Positions 1 to 10,166 are shown, numbered from the stretch's first letter. The stretch is 52,225 nt of DNA from Candidatus Muproteobacteria bacterium RBG_16_65_34 (GCA_001785115.1 MFSU01000024.1:1-52225), one strand, 5' to 3'. Notes: generated from the sequence alone by a model not told the origin. Numbers and translations: made by a program.

Positions 1-2
1 TC

Positions 3-77
3 ATGCTCCTTCGGGTCGGCTTGCAGGGGCTTGCGCTGCTTCTGCTCTTCATCGCATGGTTCATGACGCACCGCTGA
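3..77 (+). CDS. C-terminal end of a membrane protein (partial, uncertain)
   Basis: The window opens inside or just before an open frame that reads 24 residues and stops at TGA (75-77). The peptide is strongly hydrophobic (LALLLLFIAWFM) and ends with a short basic tail (THR), which looks like a last transmembrane helix of a protein that begins to the left. No family can be named from so little. It could also be a chance frame. Confidence 0.3.
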   Translation: MLLRVGLQGLALLLLFIAWFMTHR

Positions 78-129
78 GCGCGCGGCCGGCGTCGCGCTGC
101 AAGCGGAGAATGGGAATGGACAGGATTCA

Positions 130-273
130 GGGAACCTCTAAAAATACCTGAAAAAGATCTTTTTCACCGCAGAGCACGCAGAGAAAATCCATTTTTGTTT
201 CAGTAGCTTCGCGCCTCCACGGCGCTGCGGTAGGCCAGATGTACCGTGAACAACGGGAATATTTAGAGGTTTT
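130..273. repeat. 160-bp terminal-inverted-repeat element, copy 1 (degraded)
   Basis: Closely matches the element at 30703-30862. The left terminus GGGAACCTCTAAAAAT is intact, while the right terminus has drifted (ATATTTAGAGGTTTTC). Inside lies a C-family array (CGCAGAG words) bounded by CACCGCAG on the left and a diverged partner on the right. This copy has one 9-nt CGCAGAG word fewer than copy 2. It is flanked on both sides by family A words (ACAGGATT at 120-127 and 278-285), suggesting it lies within an older family A array. No protein is encoded. Confidence 0.8.
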
Positions 274-440
274 CTAAACAGGATTAGAGCCAGGTAATCG
301 GAAAACCGGCCCACGGCTTTGCCGGCTATCTGCTCTATATGACAAAGCCACCGGCGTGGTCGGAGCCAGATACGAAAAACTTGGGGAGCCAGGGCATCGG
401 AGTTAAGAAGTCCGGGAGGAGTGCAACCGCCGTTCCCATG
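274..440. other. Spacer without recognisable gene
   Basis: Between the terminal-repeat element and the hairpin array I see no gene. There is one local stem near 305-327 (ACCGGCCCACGGCTTTGCCGGCT). The open frames here have no family resemblance and no good ribosome binding site. Confidence 0.5.
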
Positions 441-454
441 GAGCGCATCACGCG

Positions 455-569
455 GACAATGAAAAAGGGTCGAAAAAGGGGTCGAAAAAGGAAGGGGTCG
501 AAAAAGGGGTCGGGAGTCTTTTCTGGAAAAAGGGGTCGGGAGTCTTTTCTGAAAAGACTCCCGACCCCT
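455..569. repeat. Tandem GGGGTCGAAAAA words ending in a 39-nt hairpin
   Basis: Several copies of a word close to AAAAAGGGGTCG are followed by two copies of a longer unit with GGGGTCGGGAGTCTTTTC (501-524 and 527-550). The second unit meets its exact reverse complement: 531-549 pairs with 551-569 around a single T, a 19-bp perfect stem. The hairpin ends directly against the surviving 3' piece of a toxin gene. It resembles REP-type palindromes of the kind mobilised by IS200-like REP transposases, but no such enzyme is in the window. Confidence 0.75.
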
Positions 570-570
570 T

Positions 571-633
571 AAATATCTCATTCAACTGGCCCAACAACGT
601 TGGCGCGACTACAGGGCGCGCAAGAAGAGGTAA
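571..633 (+). pseudogene. 3' remnant of a HigB/RelE-type toxin
   Basis: An open frame runs from the hairpin edge into KYLIQLAQQRWRDYRARKKR and stops at TAA (631-633), 5 nt before the antitoxin start. The pattern (alternating basic residues, W-x-D-Y, lysine/arginine tail) fits the C-terminus of Gp49/HigB-like RelE-superfamily toxins, which normally stand just upstream of a HigA-type antitoxin as here. Only about 20 of roughly 100 residues remain. The break coincides with the repeat at 455-569, so loss of the toxin body by repeat insertion or an associated deletion is inferred. Confidence 0.6.
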
Positions 634-638
634 GCGAT

Positions 639-965
639 ATGCCGATCACACGCAAATTCCGTGAAACCGTCTGGACGCGAGCCCAGGGCGATGCGCGCTT
701 CCGTGCCGCGATGCTCACCGAGGCGATCAACGAGCTGCTTGCCGGCGGCATCGATACCGGCAAAGCGATGCTGCGCGACTACGTCAATGCCACCCTCACC
801 TTCGACGGCTTGGCGAAGGAGACAGGAAAACCCAGCAAAAGCCTGCAACGCATGCTCGGACCCCGTGGAAATCCGACAGCCGAAAGTCTCTTCGGCATCA
901 TCAAGGTTCTGCAAGCCGCCGAGCACATTCAACTCGCCGTCAAGACAACAAGACGCGCAGCGTAA
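639..965 (+). CDS. HigA-type antitoxin / HTH regulator (COG3636-like)
   Basis: A 108-residue protein beginning MPITRKFRETV. The layout is that of addiction-module antidotes of the COG3636 type: an N-terminal basic strand, a helix with AMLTEAINELL, the motif GKAMLRDYVNATL, then a helix-turn-helix around residues 55-85 (FDGLAKETGKPSKSLQRML) and GNPTAESLF. It would bind and silence its toxin and repress its own promoter. The start at 639 is chosen over an upstream in-frame codon because AAGAGG lies about 8 nt before it and the toxin stop (631-633) is close enough for translational coupling. The toxin partner is beheaded, so this is an orphan antitoxin. Confidence 0.8.
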   Translation: MPITRKFRETVWTRAQGDARFRAAMLTEAINELLAGGIDTGKAMLRDYVNATLTFDGLAKETGKPSKSLQRMLGPRGNPTAESLFGIIKVLQAAEHIQLAVKTTRRAA

Positions 966-1020
966 AGCGGTTCGCTGATCCGCCCTTGTGAGGGTGACAG
1001 CAAAAACGCAGGGAGGGGAA

Positions 1021-1221
1021 GTGGCAAGAGGAAACGAAAAAACCATCGAGAAGCCGAAGAAGGCAAATGCCAACGGCCTGCCCGTGCGCCGCACGCTGAC
1101 CGGCGCCAACCTCGACGAGGCCCAACTCTGGCAGACGGCCGACGCCCTGCGCGGCGGCATGGACGCGGCCGAGCGCAAGCACCTTGCCATGAACCTGATC
1201 GTCGAGAAGTCTGAAGAATAG
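1021..1221 (+). pseudogene. hsdM: N-terminal stub of a type I restriction methylase (HsdM)
   Basis: From a GTG at 1021, with GGGAGGGG just upstream, an open frame of 66 residues contains [16 protein letters not shown] followed by [14 protein letters not shown] and a stop. This matches the N-terminal helical segment of HsdM (typically LW..ADALR..MDAAEYKHVVLGLIFLKY), but the frame ends where the protein should continue for some 400 more residues. Only the stub remains and no hsdS or hsdR is nearby. It may still be translated as a small protein, but methylation is not possible because the catalytic NPPF domain is absent. Confidence 0.6.
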
Positions 1222-1363
1222 GAGAGACCCGTGGTCCCGGAACTGGAACTACCGCGGCAAACCAACGACAAGCTGCTCCCCGAAGCGGGGACGCTCCTTG
1301 ACGCTGCTCAGACGAATGTTGCAGCGCAAGACCTGACCCCGCAGCCCTGGGGGACCTGTTGTC

Positions 1364-1789
1364 TTAGGAGGCAGCGCCGATGCGTCGCAACGCCTCGGCC
1401 GGGGCGACGATGGGGATGCCCTGGTAGTCCTTGAGTCCGAGCAAATGCCGATCCCCCGAGACGATAAGCTCGGCCTTGGCCGCCACGGCGCAGGCGAGCA
1501 CGGCGTCGTCGTCGGGATCTTCAGGTACTACACGCGGGGTAAGGGTCGGTGAAACCAGGACCACGAGCGCCTGGTATTGCCTGACCAGCGCCTCGATGCT
1601 TGTCTCGTAGCGTGCGATTCGCTTTGCGAACTTTTAGTAGCCCAATGTGTTCGTCAGTTCATCCATCAATGCCGGGCTGCTGTAGAACTCGACGGTCTCG
1701 TCATCAATGGTTCGGTCGAGCAGCTGGCGCGGCGCGCCATGCCATAGCAGGCCTGCGACCGCGACATTGGTATCCAGCACCAGCCGCAT
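1364..1789 (-). pseudogene. PIN-domain toxin with an in-frame stop codon
   Basis: Reading leftward from ATG at 1787-1789, the protein begins MRLVLDTNVAVAGLLWHG, the first acidic block of PIN ribonucleases, and runs to LMDELTNTLGY. A TAA at 1634-1636 interrupts it. The same frame then continues KFAKRIARYETSIEALV and ends with DPDDDAVLACAVAAKAELIVSGD, the remaining acidic catalytic residues. Read through, the product would be about 141 residues, normal for this PIN family. A single base change would restore the frame. The antitoxin stop overlaps the toxin start (TGATG), so the pair was one transcriptional unit. Confidence 0.8.
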
Positions 1790-2037
1790 CAACCGCCGGT
1801 TCGCTTGCGTTTCGCGGCGCGCACCGCGCGGACTTCCTCGACGATCTCCTGCTCGATCTTCGGCGTGAGTTCCTCGCGTGGCATGCGTGCCCACATCGCG
1901 CGCAATTTCTCGCCGGCCTGCTTCTTCAGTTGATCGCGCAGCATGGTTTGGAGCGCTTGCGGTTCCAGTAGTCCAGCCTCTTTCGCCTGTTTGGCGAGAC
2001 TATCGGGTAGTTCCAGCTTGATATTGAGTCGGGCCAT
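1789..2037 (-). CDS. Antitoxin of the PIN module
   Basis: An 82-residue protein with a short N-terminal strand (MARLNIKLELPDSLAKQAKEAGLL) like ribbon-helix-helix or AbrB-type antitoxins. It is followed by a long charged helix rich in Arg, Lys and Glu (PKIEQEIVEEVRAVRAAKRKR) that would wrap the toxin. The ATG at 2035-2037 is preferred to the in-frame TTG two codons earlier. Its stop overlaps the toxin start by one base. Because the toxin carries a nonsense codon, this gene appears to be the surviving half of the module. Family assignment rests on size, composition and position. Confidence 0.7.
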   Translation of the reverse strand: MARLNIKLELPDSLAKQAKEAGLLEPQALQTMLRDQLKKQAGEKLRAMWARMPREELTPKIEQEIVEEVRAVRAAKRKRTGG

Positions 2038-2224
2038 GGCCAATCCCGCAGTCGGTGTTCACGAACAAAGCATATCACAACGCCCACGACGCGGCCGACC
2101 GGGTAACCGCAATCGCATTGGGTCAGGCCCTTACCTTACGGCGCCCGCGGCGGGGACGTGAGCCGATCGTCCGTACATCGTTGTCCCCAGAAATTGAGGT
2201 TTGGTGTAGCACGAGTTTTTGTTT

Positions 2225-2267
2225 TAATCCTGTAAATCCTGAAAAATCCTGTTAATCCTGTCTATTC
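2225..2267. repeat. Family A array, single arm
   Basis: Five AATCCTG words spaced 8-10 nt, ending in the family signature CCTGTCTATTC. The partner arm is absent. The array overlaps the 3' end of the leftward mini-secretin gene and supplies its stop codon. Confidence 0.8.
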
Positions 2268-3136
2268 TTGTTTTCTTCGACTTTGAGCAGAATCGTCCGC
2301 CGCTCGCCCGCGCGCACGCCGGCGCTGTCGAGGATCTCGCGGCGCAGTTCTTCGCCCGCGCCGCCGATGGCGCCGAGATCGACCCACTCGCCGAGCTTTG
2401 CCGTCACCGTGGTGGAGTACTCCTGGAAGCTCGCCAGGCCGCTTGCGGTATTGTCCAGCGTGGCCAAGCGCGGTGTGATCTCGAGGTGCACGGTTTCGCC
2501 CTGCACGCGCGGGACTACGTCGAAGCCGGTCGTCACGTTCTGAAATTCCACACCCTGCGCGGCCTTTCCCCGGCCGCCCGAGAGCATCAGGATTCTGCGC
2601 ACGTGGGGCACGGATTGGCCGACGCGGATATAGGCGCGCTGGCCGTCCTGAGTCGCGATGAATTGCGTGTTTTCGTCGCGTGCCGCGGTGGTGATGGTTT
2701 TGGTCTGGTAGTGCGGGTCGCCGCCGACCGTGAGCCCCTTGTCGTCCTTGGGGCGATTGCGCGGCAAGGTGATGCGGACTTCTTTTCCGGCCTCGCCGGA
2801 AAGCGATTGGTCCGTCTGCGCGCGCTCCGCGACAACGGCTTGCTTGACGGTGATCTTGAGGCGTCGGCGCGCGACGTCGAGCTGCGCGAGCAGTCGCTCG
2901 ATCTCGCGCAGGTTCTTTTTCGAGGTGCGCACGATCAGGCGGAAGTCCGTGCCGCTGATGGCGTCGTTCGGCCCGAGGAGCGGTTTTAAGATCGGGGCGA
3001 TCTCCGCGGCCGGCCGGTGCTTCAACTGAATGACGCGCGTTTCGTCTTCGGCCGGCGCCGCGCCGCGCGCCAGCCCGAAGGCGAGCGCCAGCACGGCGAC
3101 CGATATGAGCGCGGAGCTGCGGGCGCTAATCCGCAT
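2252..3136 (-). CDS. Mini-secretin (secretin N-domain plus shortened core)
   Basis: A 294-residue exported protein: signal peptide at about 1-26 (LISVAVLALAFGLARGA), then a secretin short domain at about 33-95 (RVIQLKHRPAAEIAPILKPLL ... ERLLAQLDVARRRLKI), then a C-terminal part resembling the closing segment of the secretin core (GVEFQNVTTGFDVVPRV, LGEWVDLGAIGG). Full secretins are 500-700 residues, so a complete outer-membrane barrel is unlikely. It ends a three-gene operon with an NlpC/P60 lipoprotein (11-bp overlap) and a conserved protein. The last residues, RQD, and the stop come from a family A repeat word. Its exact role is unknown; a cell-envelope role is inferred. Confidence 0.75.
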   Translation of the reverse strand: MRISARSSALISVAVLALAFGLARGAAPAEDETRVIQLKHRPAAEIAPILKPLLGPNDAISGTDFRLIVRTSKKNLREIERLLAQLDVARRRLKITVKQAVVAERAQTDQSLSGEAGKEVRITLPRNRPKDDKGLTVGGDPHYQTKTITTAARDENTQFIATQDGQRAYIRVGQSVPHVRRILMLSGGRGKAAQGVEFQNVTTGFDVVPRVQGETVHLEITPRLATLDNTASGLASFQEYSTTVTAKLGEWVDLGAIGGAGEELRREILDSAGVRAGERRTILLKVEENKNRQD

Positions 3137-3608
3137 CGATGCGCCGGGCCGCGGAGAAGTAGTCCTTCCAGAACGGGTCCGCGAGGCTGCCGAGGTCCAC
3201 GGATCGGCCGGTGGCGGGGGCGTGGACGAAGCGGCCGTCGCCGAGATAGATCGCCACGTGCGAGGATTTCTTGCCGCTCAGATCGAAGAACAGCAGATCG
3301 CCGCGTTTCATATCGCCGTAGGGCACCGTGCGCGTGGAGCGCAGCAGGTACTCGGTGCCGTGGGGCAGCCGCACGCCGGCCTGCGCATAACTGTATTGCA
3401 CGAGCCCGCTGCAATCGAAGCCCCGCGGCGTCGCGCCGCCATAGTGGTAGGGCCTCCCGATCATGGAGATCGCCGTCTGCGCGGCGCGGTTCGCGGCGGC
3501 GGAGGGCAGGCCGCTGCGCGGCTCGAAGGCGCAGCCTCCGGCGAGCGCCAGAAGCAGCGGCAGGGACCAGCCGAGGAGATGCCGCGGAGTCGGGGACGAT
3601 GCGGGCAT
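3126..3608 (-). CDS. NlpC/P60-family cell wall hydrolase, lipoprotein
   Basis: A 160-residue protein with a lipobox (LALAGGC, Cys about 26) followed by an NlpC/P60 domain. The catalytic Cys is in RGFDCSGLVQY, the catalytic His in SSHVAIYLGDG, and the third polar residue is His in FVHAP. Such enzymes cut peptide crosslinks in peptidoglycan, as E. coli Spr/MepS and NlpC do. It would be anchored to the outer membrane. The start (ATG 3606-3608) overlaps the stop of the upstream gene as TGATG, and its 3' end overlaps the mini-secretin start by 11 bp, so the three genes are translationally coupled. A pairing with the mini-secretin in envelope remodelling is plausible but inferred. Confidence 0.88.
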   Translation of the reverse strand: MPASSPTPRHLLGWSLPLLLALAGGCAFEPRSGLPSAAANRAAQTAISMIGRPYHYGGATPRGFDCSGLVQYSYAQAGVRLPHGTEYLLRSTRTVPYGDMKRGDLLFFDLSGKKSSHVAIYLGDGRFVHAPATGRSVDLGSLADPFWKDYFSAARRIDAD

Positions 3609-4123
3609 CAGAGGCCCGTGGTGTGCAGGCGCGCGATGGGTTCGCTGCGGTCCCACATCGCCTGGAACCGCAGGCGCAGGTCTGCCGCCGCACGCGCGCC
3701 GTTGAGGTCCGCCACGGCCGTGAGCCGCGTGAGGTCCTCCTGATGGAGATAGCTGCGGCGGTCGGCGAGCACGAACAGCTCGCGCACGCCGGCGTGTTCT
3801 TCGCCCACCTGGCGGAACTCGAAGAAATCGCTCAGTCTCCGGGAGAGCTCGACGATGCGGTTGTTGTCGCTTACGGCCTGTTCCGCGTCCTCGATGAGCA
3901 ACCGTGCCCGGTTGTTTCGATGGCTGACGGCGAAACGCGTGAGGGCCGAGGCGAAGCGCTCGGTGTTGAACCAGCGCGGGTCGAGCTGCGGCGCGAAGAT
4001 CGCAAGCTCGTGGTGTGCGCCCTCCACCAGGGCGGCGATGTGATCGCGGATTTCGTCCTGGCCCCGGATCAGCAGGGGTCCGCTCGGGGCTTGCGGCTGC
4101 GATGGGTCGGAGGTCGGTTCCAT
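3608..4123 (-). CDS. Conserved protein of unknown function
   Basis: A 171-residue soluble protein without signal peptide or membrane segment. Visible blocks: LLIRGQDEIRDHIAALVEGAHHELAIFAPQLDPRWFN, in parts, then RFAVSHRNNRARLLIEDAEQAVSDNNRIVEL and a basic C-terminal half. The arrangement of an AxHELAIFAPxLDP strand and an NNRARLLI strand recalls the half-domain of phospholipase-D-like proteins, but there is no HxK signature, so catalytic activity is not supported. It is the first gene of the operon with the NlpC/P60 lipoprotein and mini-secretin. A family A inverted array begins just upstream of its start, so its promoter must lie in or beyond that repeat. Confidence 0.6.
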   Translation of the reverse strand: MEPTSDPSQPQAPSGPLLIRGQDEIRDHIAALVEGAHHELAIFAPQLDPRWFNTERFASALTRFAVSHRNNRARLLIEDAEQAVSDNNRIVELSRRLSDFFEFRQVGEEHAGVRELFVLADRRSYLHQEDLTRLTAVADLNGARAAADLRLRFQAMWDRSEPIARLHTTGL

Positions 4124-4138
4124 AGAGAAACAAGGAAA

Positions 4139-4276
4139 TGGACAGGATTAACAGGATTTACAGGATTAAGACTCAAGACTCAAGACTCAAGACTGATTCT
4201 CATCCTGTTAATCCTGTAAATCCTGTCTATTCGATTTTCTCTGTGTCCTCCGTGCCCTCTGTGGTGAATATCTTTT
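4139..4276. repeat. Family A inverted array with family L spacer, plus a family E arm
   Basis: Arm 4139-4170 (three ACAGGATT words) faces its reverse complement at 4201-4232. The loop holds four copies of ACTCAAG-type 7-nt words (4169-4195). Directly beyond, 4234-4276 is a single arm of another family (CTCTGTGTCCTCCGTGCC). The block separates the purB 3' end from the upstream start of the conserved-protein operon, and no independent promoter is evident. Confidence 0.85.
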
Positions 4277-4322
4277 TAAGTATAGGTTGCGGATCGGCGT
4301 GCCATCGGCCCGGGACGCGGTG

Positions 4323-5783
<1,461 letters not shown>

Positions 5784-5812
5784 TTACCAGATCGGGGCGG
5801 GAAATGCCGTGT

Positions 5813-6910
5813 TCAGGCGCTCGCCGCGGACGCGGGCGCTCGCGCCGCGCGCAGCGCCTCCTCGATCACGCCGCCGCCGAGGCACTCCGCGCCGTCGTAG
5901 AGTACGACCGACTGCCCCGGTGTCACGGCGCGTTGCGGCGCATCAAAAGTTACGCGCAGCCCGTTTTCTTGTGGCTCCGGGACACAGGCTTGGTCCGGCT
6001 GACGATAGCGGGTCTTAGCCGTAAGTCCGCGCGGCAGGGACGGCGCAGCGCCGCCGATCCAGTGCAGTTGGCTCGCGATCAGGGCCTCGCTGTAAAGCGC
6101 CGGATGGTGCTCGCCCTGCTCGACATAAAGGATGTTGTGCTTCACGTCTTTGTCCACCACGTACCAGGCCTCGCCCGCGCCGCCGATCCCGAGCCCGTGG
6201 CGCTGGCCGATGGTGTAGTACATCACGCCGTCGTGCCGGCCCACGACGCGGCCCGCGAGCGTGCGCATTTCGCCCGGTTGCGCCGGGAGGTAGCGCGCGA
6301 GGAACGATTTGAAGTCGCGCTCGCCGATGAAGCAGATGCCGGTCGAGTCGTGGCGGTCGTGGTTGGGCAGGCCCGCCTCTTCAGCGATGCGTCGGACCTC
6401 CGGCTTGGCGAGCTCGCCGACGGGAAACAGCGTGTGCGCCAGTTCCTTCTGTCCGAGGAGATAAAGGAAATAGCTCTGGTCCTTGTTCGCATCGCGCGCC
6501 TTGAGCAGGCGGCAGTGTCCGTCGCGGTGCTCGATACGTGCGTAATGGCCGGTGGCGATCATGTCCGCGCCGAGGTCGAGCGCGTGATCGAGGAAGGCCT
6601 TGAACTTGATCTCCTTGTTGCAGAGCACGTCGGGGTTCGGTGTGCGCCCGGCCTCGTGCTCGGCGAGGAAATAGCTGAACACCCGGTCCCAATACTCGGC
6701 GGAGAAGTTGACGGTCTTGAGCGCGATGCCGATGTGCTCGCAGACCGCGCGCGCCACCTTCAAATCTTCCGCGGCGCCGCAATGCCCGGCGGTGTCGTCC
6801 TCCTCCCAGTTTTTCATGAACAGGCCGGTGACGTCGTGGCCCTGGCGTTTCAGGAGCAACGCCGCCACGGCGGAGTCCACGCCACCGGAGATGCCGACGA
6901 TGATTTTCAT
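5813..6910 (-). CDS. mnmA: tRNA-specific 2-thiouridylase MnmA
   Basis: A 365-residue PP-loop enzyme that adds sulfur to U34 of Lys, Glu and Gln tRNAs using sulfur relayed through the Tus proteins. The ATP-binding loop GISGGVDS is at residues 6-13. The two reactive cysteines are present in NPDVLCNKE (Cys97) and STGICFIGE (Cys193), matching the E. coli pair. The start at 6910 (ATG) gives the canonical N-terminus [10 protein letters not shown]. It lies between purB and nudJ. A family A inverted array (6922-7065) separates it from nudJ. Confidence 0.97.
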   Translation of the reverse strand: MKIIVGISGGVDSAVAALLLKRQGHDVTGLFMKNWEEDDTAGHCGAAEDLKVARAVCEHIGIALKTVNFSAEYWDRVFSYFLAEHEAGRTPNPDVLCNKEIKFKAFLDHALDLGADMIATGHYARIEHRDGHCRLLKARDANKDQSYFLYLLGQKELAHTLFPVGELAKPEVRRIAEEAGLPNHDRHDSTGICFIGERDFKSFLARYLPAQPGEMRTLAGRVVGRHDGVMYYTIGQRHGLGIGGAGEAWYVVDKDVKHNILYVEQGEHHPALYSEALIASQLHWIGGAAPSLPRGLTAKTRYRQPDQACVPEPQENGLRVTFDAPQRAVTPGQSVVLYDGAECLGGGVIEEALRAARAPASAASA

Positions 6911-6921
6911 AAGAACGAATT

Positions 6922-7065
6922 CACAGGATTAACAGGATTTTTCAGGATTAACAGGATTAAGACTTTAGAAATTAGACGCGATCAGTGACGGGACTACAAC
7001 CAAAAAGCATTTTTTGAATTAATCCTGTAAATCCTGAAAAATCCTGTTAATCCTGTCTATTCAAA
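6922..7065. repeat. Family A inverted array
   Basis: Forward arm 6922-6960 (four ACAGGATT-type words), a 58-nt AT-rich loop, and reverse arm 7019-7065 (five words ending CTGTCTATTC). It fills the whole mnmA-nudJ spacer. The nudJ stop codon lies immediately inside its edge. Confidence 0.85.
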
Positions 7066-7510
7066 TTTTAACCTCGGCAAGCAGATCAAGCGGGAACCGC
7101 TGGCCGGCGAGGTAGTCGTTCAGGCAGCGCTCGACCTGGGGGCTTCGGTGGCGGGCGCGCGATGCGCGAATCTCCTCGGGCGTCATCCAGACCGCGCGCA
7201 CGATACCGTGATCGAGCGCACGTTCCGGATCGTGGCGGACCGCGCGGCCGATGAAGGCGAAGCGCAGGTAGGTGGCGCCCTTGGTCGGGTGCGGCCAGCG
7301 GTAGACGCCGAGCAGGGCCTGCGGCTCGAAGTGCCAGGCGGTCTCTTCCAGCGTCTCGCGCACCACGGCCTCGATCAGACTCTCGCCCTCATCGAGGTGC
7401 CCGGCCGGCTGGTTGAGCACGGTCTCGCCGTCGGCCTCTTCCTCGACCAGCAGAAATCTCCCGTCGCGCTCGACGATGGCCGCGACCACGACATTCGGTT
7501 TCCAGATCAT
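7061..7510 (-). CDS. nudJ: NudJ-like Nudix hydrolase
   Basis: A 149-residue Nudix protein matching E. coli NudJ (phosphatase for nucleoside di/triphosphates and HMP-PP) in length and position between mnmA and rluE. The Nudix box spans residues 37-59: GHLDEGES, then RETLEETAW. The metal-binding glutamates of REXXEE are intact, but the Gly that normally follows in the box (EExG) is Ala58, which is unusual. The N-terminus MIWKPNVVVAAIV is typical. Family A arrays bound the gene on both sides. Confidence 0.9.
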   Translation of the reverse strand: MIWKPNVVVAAIVERDGRFLLVEEEADGETVLNQPAGHLDEGESLIEAVVRETLEETAWHFEPQALLGVYRWPHPTKGATYLRFAFIGRAVRHDPERALDHGIVRAVWMTPEEIRASRARHRSPQVERCLNDYLAGQRFPLDLLAEVKI

Positions 7511-7523
7511 ACAAAAATCAATT

Positions 7524-7752
7524 TTACAGGATTAACAGGATTTCTCAGGATTCACAGGATTAATTCGTTAGGGAAGTTGACTAAGTTAGCCGTTCGCCCT
7601 GAGCCTATCGAAGGGACGGACGGGGAATGCCGTAAATTCTCGGTGCTCCATCTATTTGCGGGTTGACAAGCTCACTGCGAACGAATTTAGTTGGACCTTC
7701 CTTAAATGCCTTAATCCTGTTAATCCTGCTAAATCCTGTAAATCCTGTCTAT
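7524..7752. repeat. Family A inverted array enclosing a family F repeat
   Basis: Forward arm 7524-7562 and reverse arm 7711-7752 are separated by about 150 nt. The loop contains CGTTCGCCCTGAGCC with CTATCGAAGGG (7591-7616), a dispersed repeat of a type often seen in GC-rich environmental proteobacteria (recalled, not searched). The reverse arm overlaps the rluE 3' end and encodes its last residues. Confidence 0.8.
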
Positions 7753-8283
7753 TGCTTTTTCCTCCCGCCACTCGCCCGGCGCGAGGCCACCGAGCGTATA
7801 GTCCCCGACGGCGTAGCGTACCAGGCGCAACGTCGGGTGACCGACGGCGGCGGTCATGCGCCGCACCTGGCGGTTGCGACCTTCCGTAATGGTAATCTCG
7901 AGCCACGAGGTCGGGACCGATTTTCGGAAGCGGATCGGCGGGTCGCGCGGCCAGAGCTTGGGTTCCGGGATGCGCCGCACTTCGGCCGGGCGCGTGCGCC
8001 GGGCGTCCAGGATCACGCCGCGGCGCAGTTGTTCGAGCGCTTTTTCATCCGGCTCGCCTTCGACCTGCGCCCAATAGGTCTTGGGCTGCTTGAAGTGCGG
8101 ATCGCTCAGGCGTTCCTGGAGCTTGCCGTCGTCGGTGAGGAGCAGCAGTCCCTCGCTGTCGCGATCGAGCCGCCCGGCCGGATAGACGCCCGGGGTCGGA
8201 ATATAATCCGCGAGCGTCGCCCGGCCTTCCTTGTCGGTGAACTGGGTGAGGACGTTGTACGGTTTGTTGAACAATATAAGCAT
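7729..8283 (-). CDS. rluE: 23S rRNA pseudouridine(2457) synthase RluE
   Basis: A 184-residue RsuA/RluE-family pseudouridine synthase without an S4 domain, starting [17 protein letters not shown] as RluE does. The catalytic aspartate is in [14 protein letters not shown] (Asp40). Later blocks are [11 protein letters not shown] and [21 protein letters not shown]. It neighbours nudJ and icd as in E. coli. Oddity: the final residues IDRIYRI and the stop are translated from a family A repeat arm, so the native C-terminus has been replaced or extended. The catalytic core is not touched. Confidence 0.95.
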   Translation of the reverse strand: MLILFNKPYNVLTQFTDKEGRATLADYIPTPGVYPAGRLDRDSEGLLLLTDDGKLQERLSDPHFKQPKTYWAQVEGEPDEKALEQLRRGVILDARRTRPAEVRRIPEPKLWPRDPPIRFRKSVPTSWLEITITEGRNRQVRRMTAAVGHPTLRLVRYAVGDYTLGGLAPGEWREEKAIDRIYRI

Positions 8284-8309
8284 CTTTGAACCTAAAACGG
8301 CGATTGCAT

Positions 8310-8374
8310 CCGCAGATTACGCAGATGTATCCGGGACAAAGAAAAATCTGCGCCAATCTGCGAAATCTGCGGAT
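8310..8374. repeat. Family B inverted array
   Basis: Forward arm 8310-8330 (CCGCAGATTACGCAGATG) and reverse arm 8345-8372 (three AATCTGCG words) around a 15-nt loop. Fragments of families A and C follow up to about 8405. It lies between the rluE start and the cupin gene 3' end. Confidence 0.8.
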
Positions 8375-8418
8375 AATCCTGTTTGTTTTCTTCGCGTCTC
8401 TGCGGTATGCCGCTGCGG

Positions 8419-8775
8419 CTACAGCAGCTCCGTATCGTCGTCAGAGTAGGGCGGTGCGCAACTGCAAAGAATGCGCAGCGGTTCCACGCCGGTATTGCGG
8501 ATGCCGTGCGGCGTCCCGGGCGGGATCAGCACCGTATCGCCCGGCGCGACCGGAAAATCCTCGCCGCCGAGCATCATCAGGCCCGTGCCCGCGGTGATGT
8601 GGTAGATCTCCTCGGACTGCCCGTGCCGGTGAAGCCGGGCGGTCATGCCCGGCGCGACCACGGCCTCGGCCAGGCTCTGGTGGCGGACGCCGTGCACGGA
8701 CGGGTGCATCAGCTCGCGGATCTCCGAGCCGTCCTTGGTGACGAACGGCCGGATCTCGCCATAGGCGGTTTTCAT
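8419..8775 (-). CDS. Small cupin-domain protein
   Basis: A 118-residue single-domain cupin. The two cupin motifs are visible: HRHGQSEEIYHITAGTG, supplying two His and a Glu, and PGDTVLIPPGTPHGIRNTG, supplying the last His, so a bound metal is expected. The substrate is unknown; similar proteins are annotated as sugar isomerase-like or mannose-6-phosphate-isomerase-like cupins. It is transcribed away from icd, whose start is 65 bp off, so the two probably share a divergent promoter region. Confidence 0.85.
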   Translation of the reverse strand: MKTAYGEIRPFVTKDGSEIRELMHPSVHGVRHQSLAEAVVAPGMTARLHRHGQSEEIYHITAGTGLMMLGGEDFPVAPGDTVLIPPGTPHGIRNTGVEPLRILCSCAPPYSDDDTELL

Positions 8776-8840
8776 GGGCGTAGGTTACAGCAGGGCGAGC
8801 GGGGGTGTTAGAATCCGCCGCGAAAACCCCCGGAGCATCC

Positions 8841-10097
<1,257 letters not shown>

Positions 10098-10113
10098 AGC
10101 CGGGGAAAAAGAA

Positions 10114-10135
10114 AAACCCGGCCTGGGCCGGGTTT
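10114..10135. terminator. Bidirectional stem-loop terminator between icd and csp
   Basis: AAACCCGGCC pairs with GGCCGGGTTT around TG, with an A-rich left flank and a short T-run in the stem on the right. It is placed between two convergent genes, 17 nt after the icd stop and 31 nt before the csp 3' end, so it can serve both. Confidence 0.75.
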
Positions 10136-10166
10136 CATGAAAAACGAAGCGCGATAACCCCGGGCG

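Noticed and set aside
339-572. Basic peptide with KGRKRGRKRKGSKKG
   Set aside because: The codons come from tandem GGGGTCGAAAAA repeat words; it is not a protein gene.
138-581. Leftward open frame of 147 codons across 138-581
   Set aside because: It covers the 160-bp element and the hairpin array end to end, with no domain or ribosome site.
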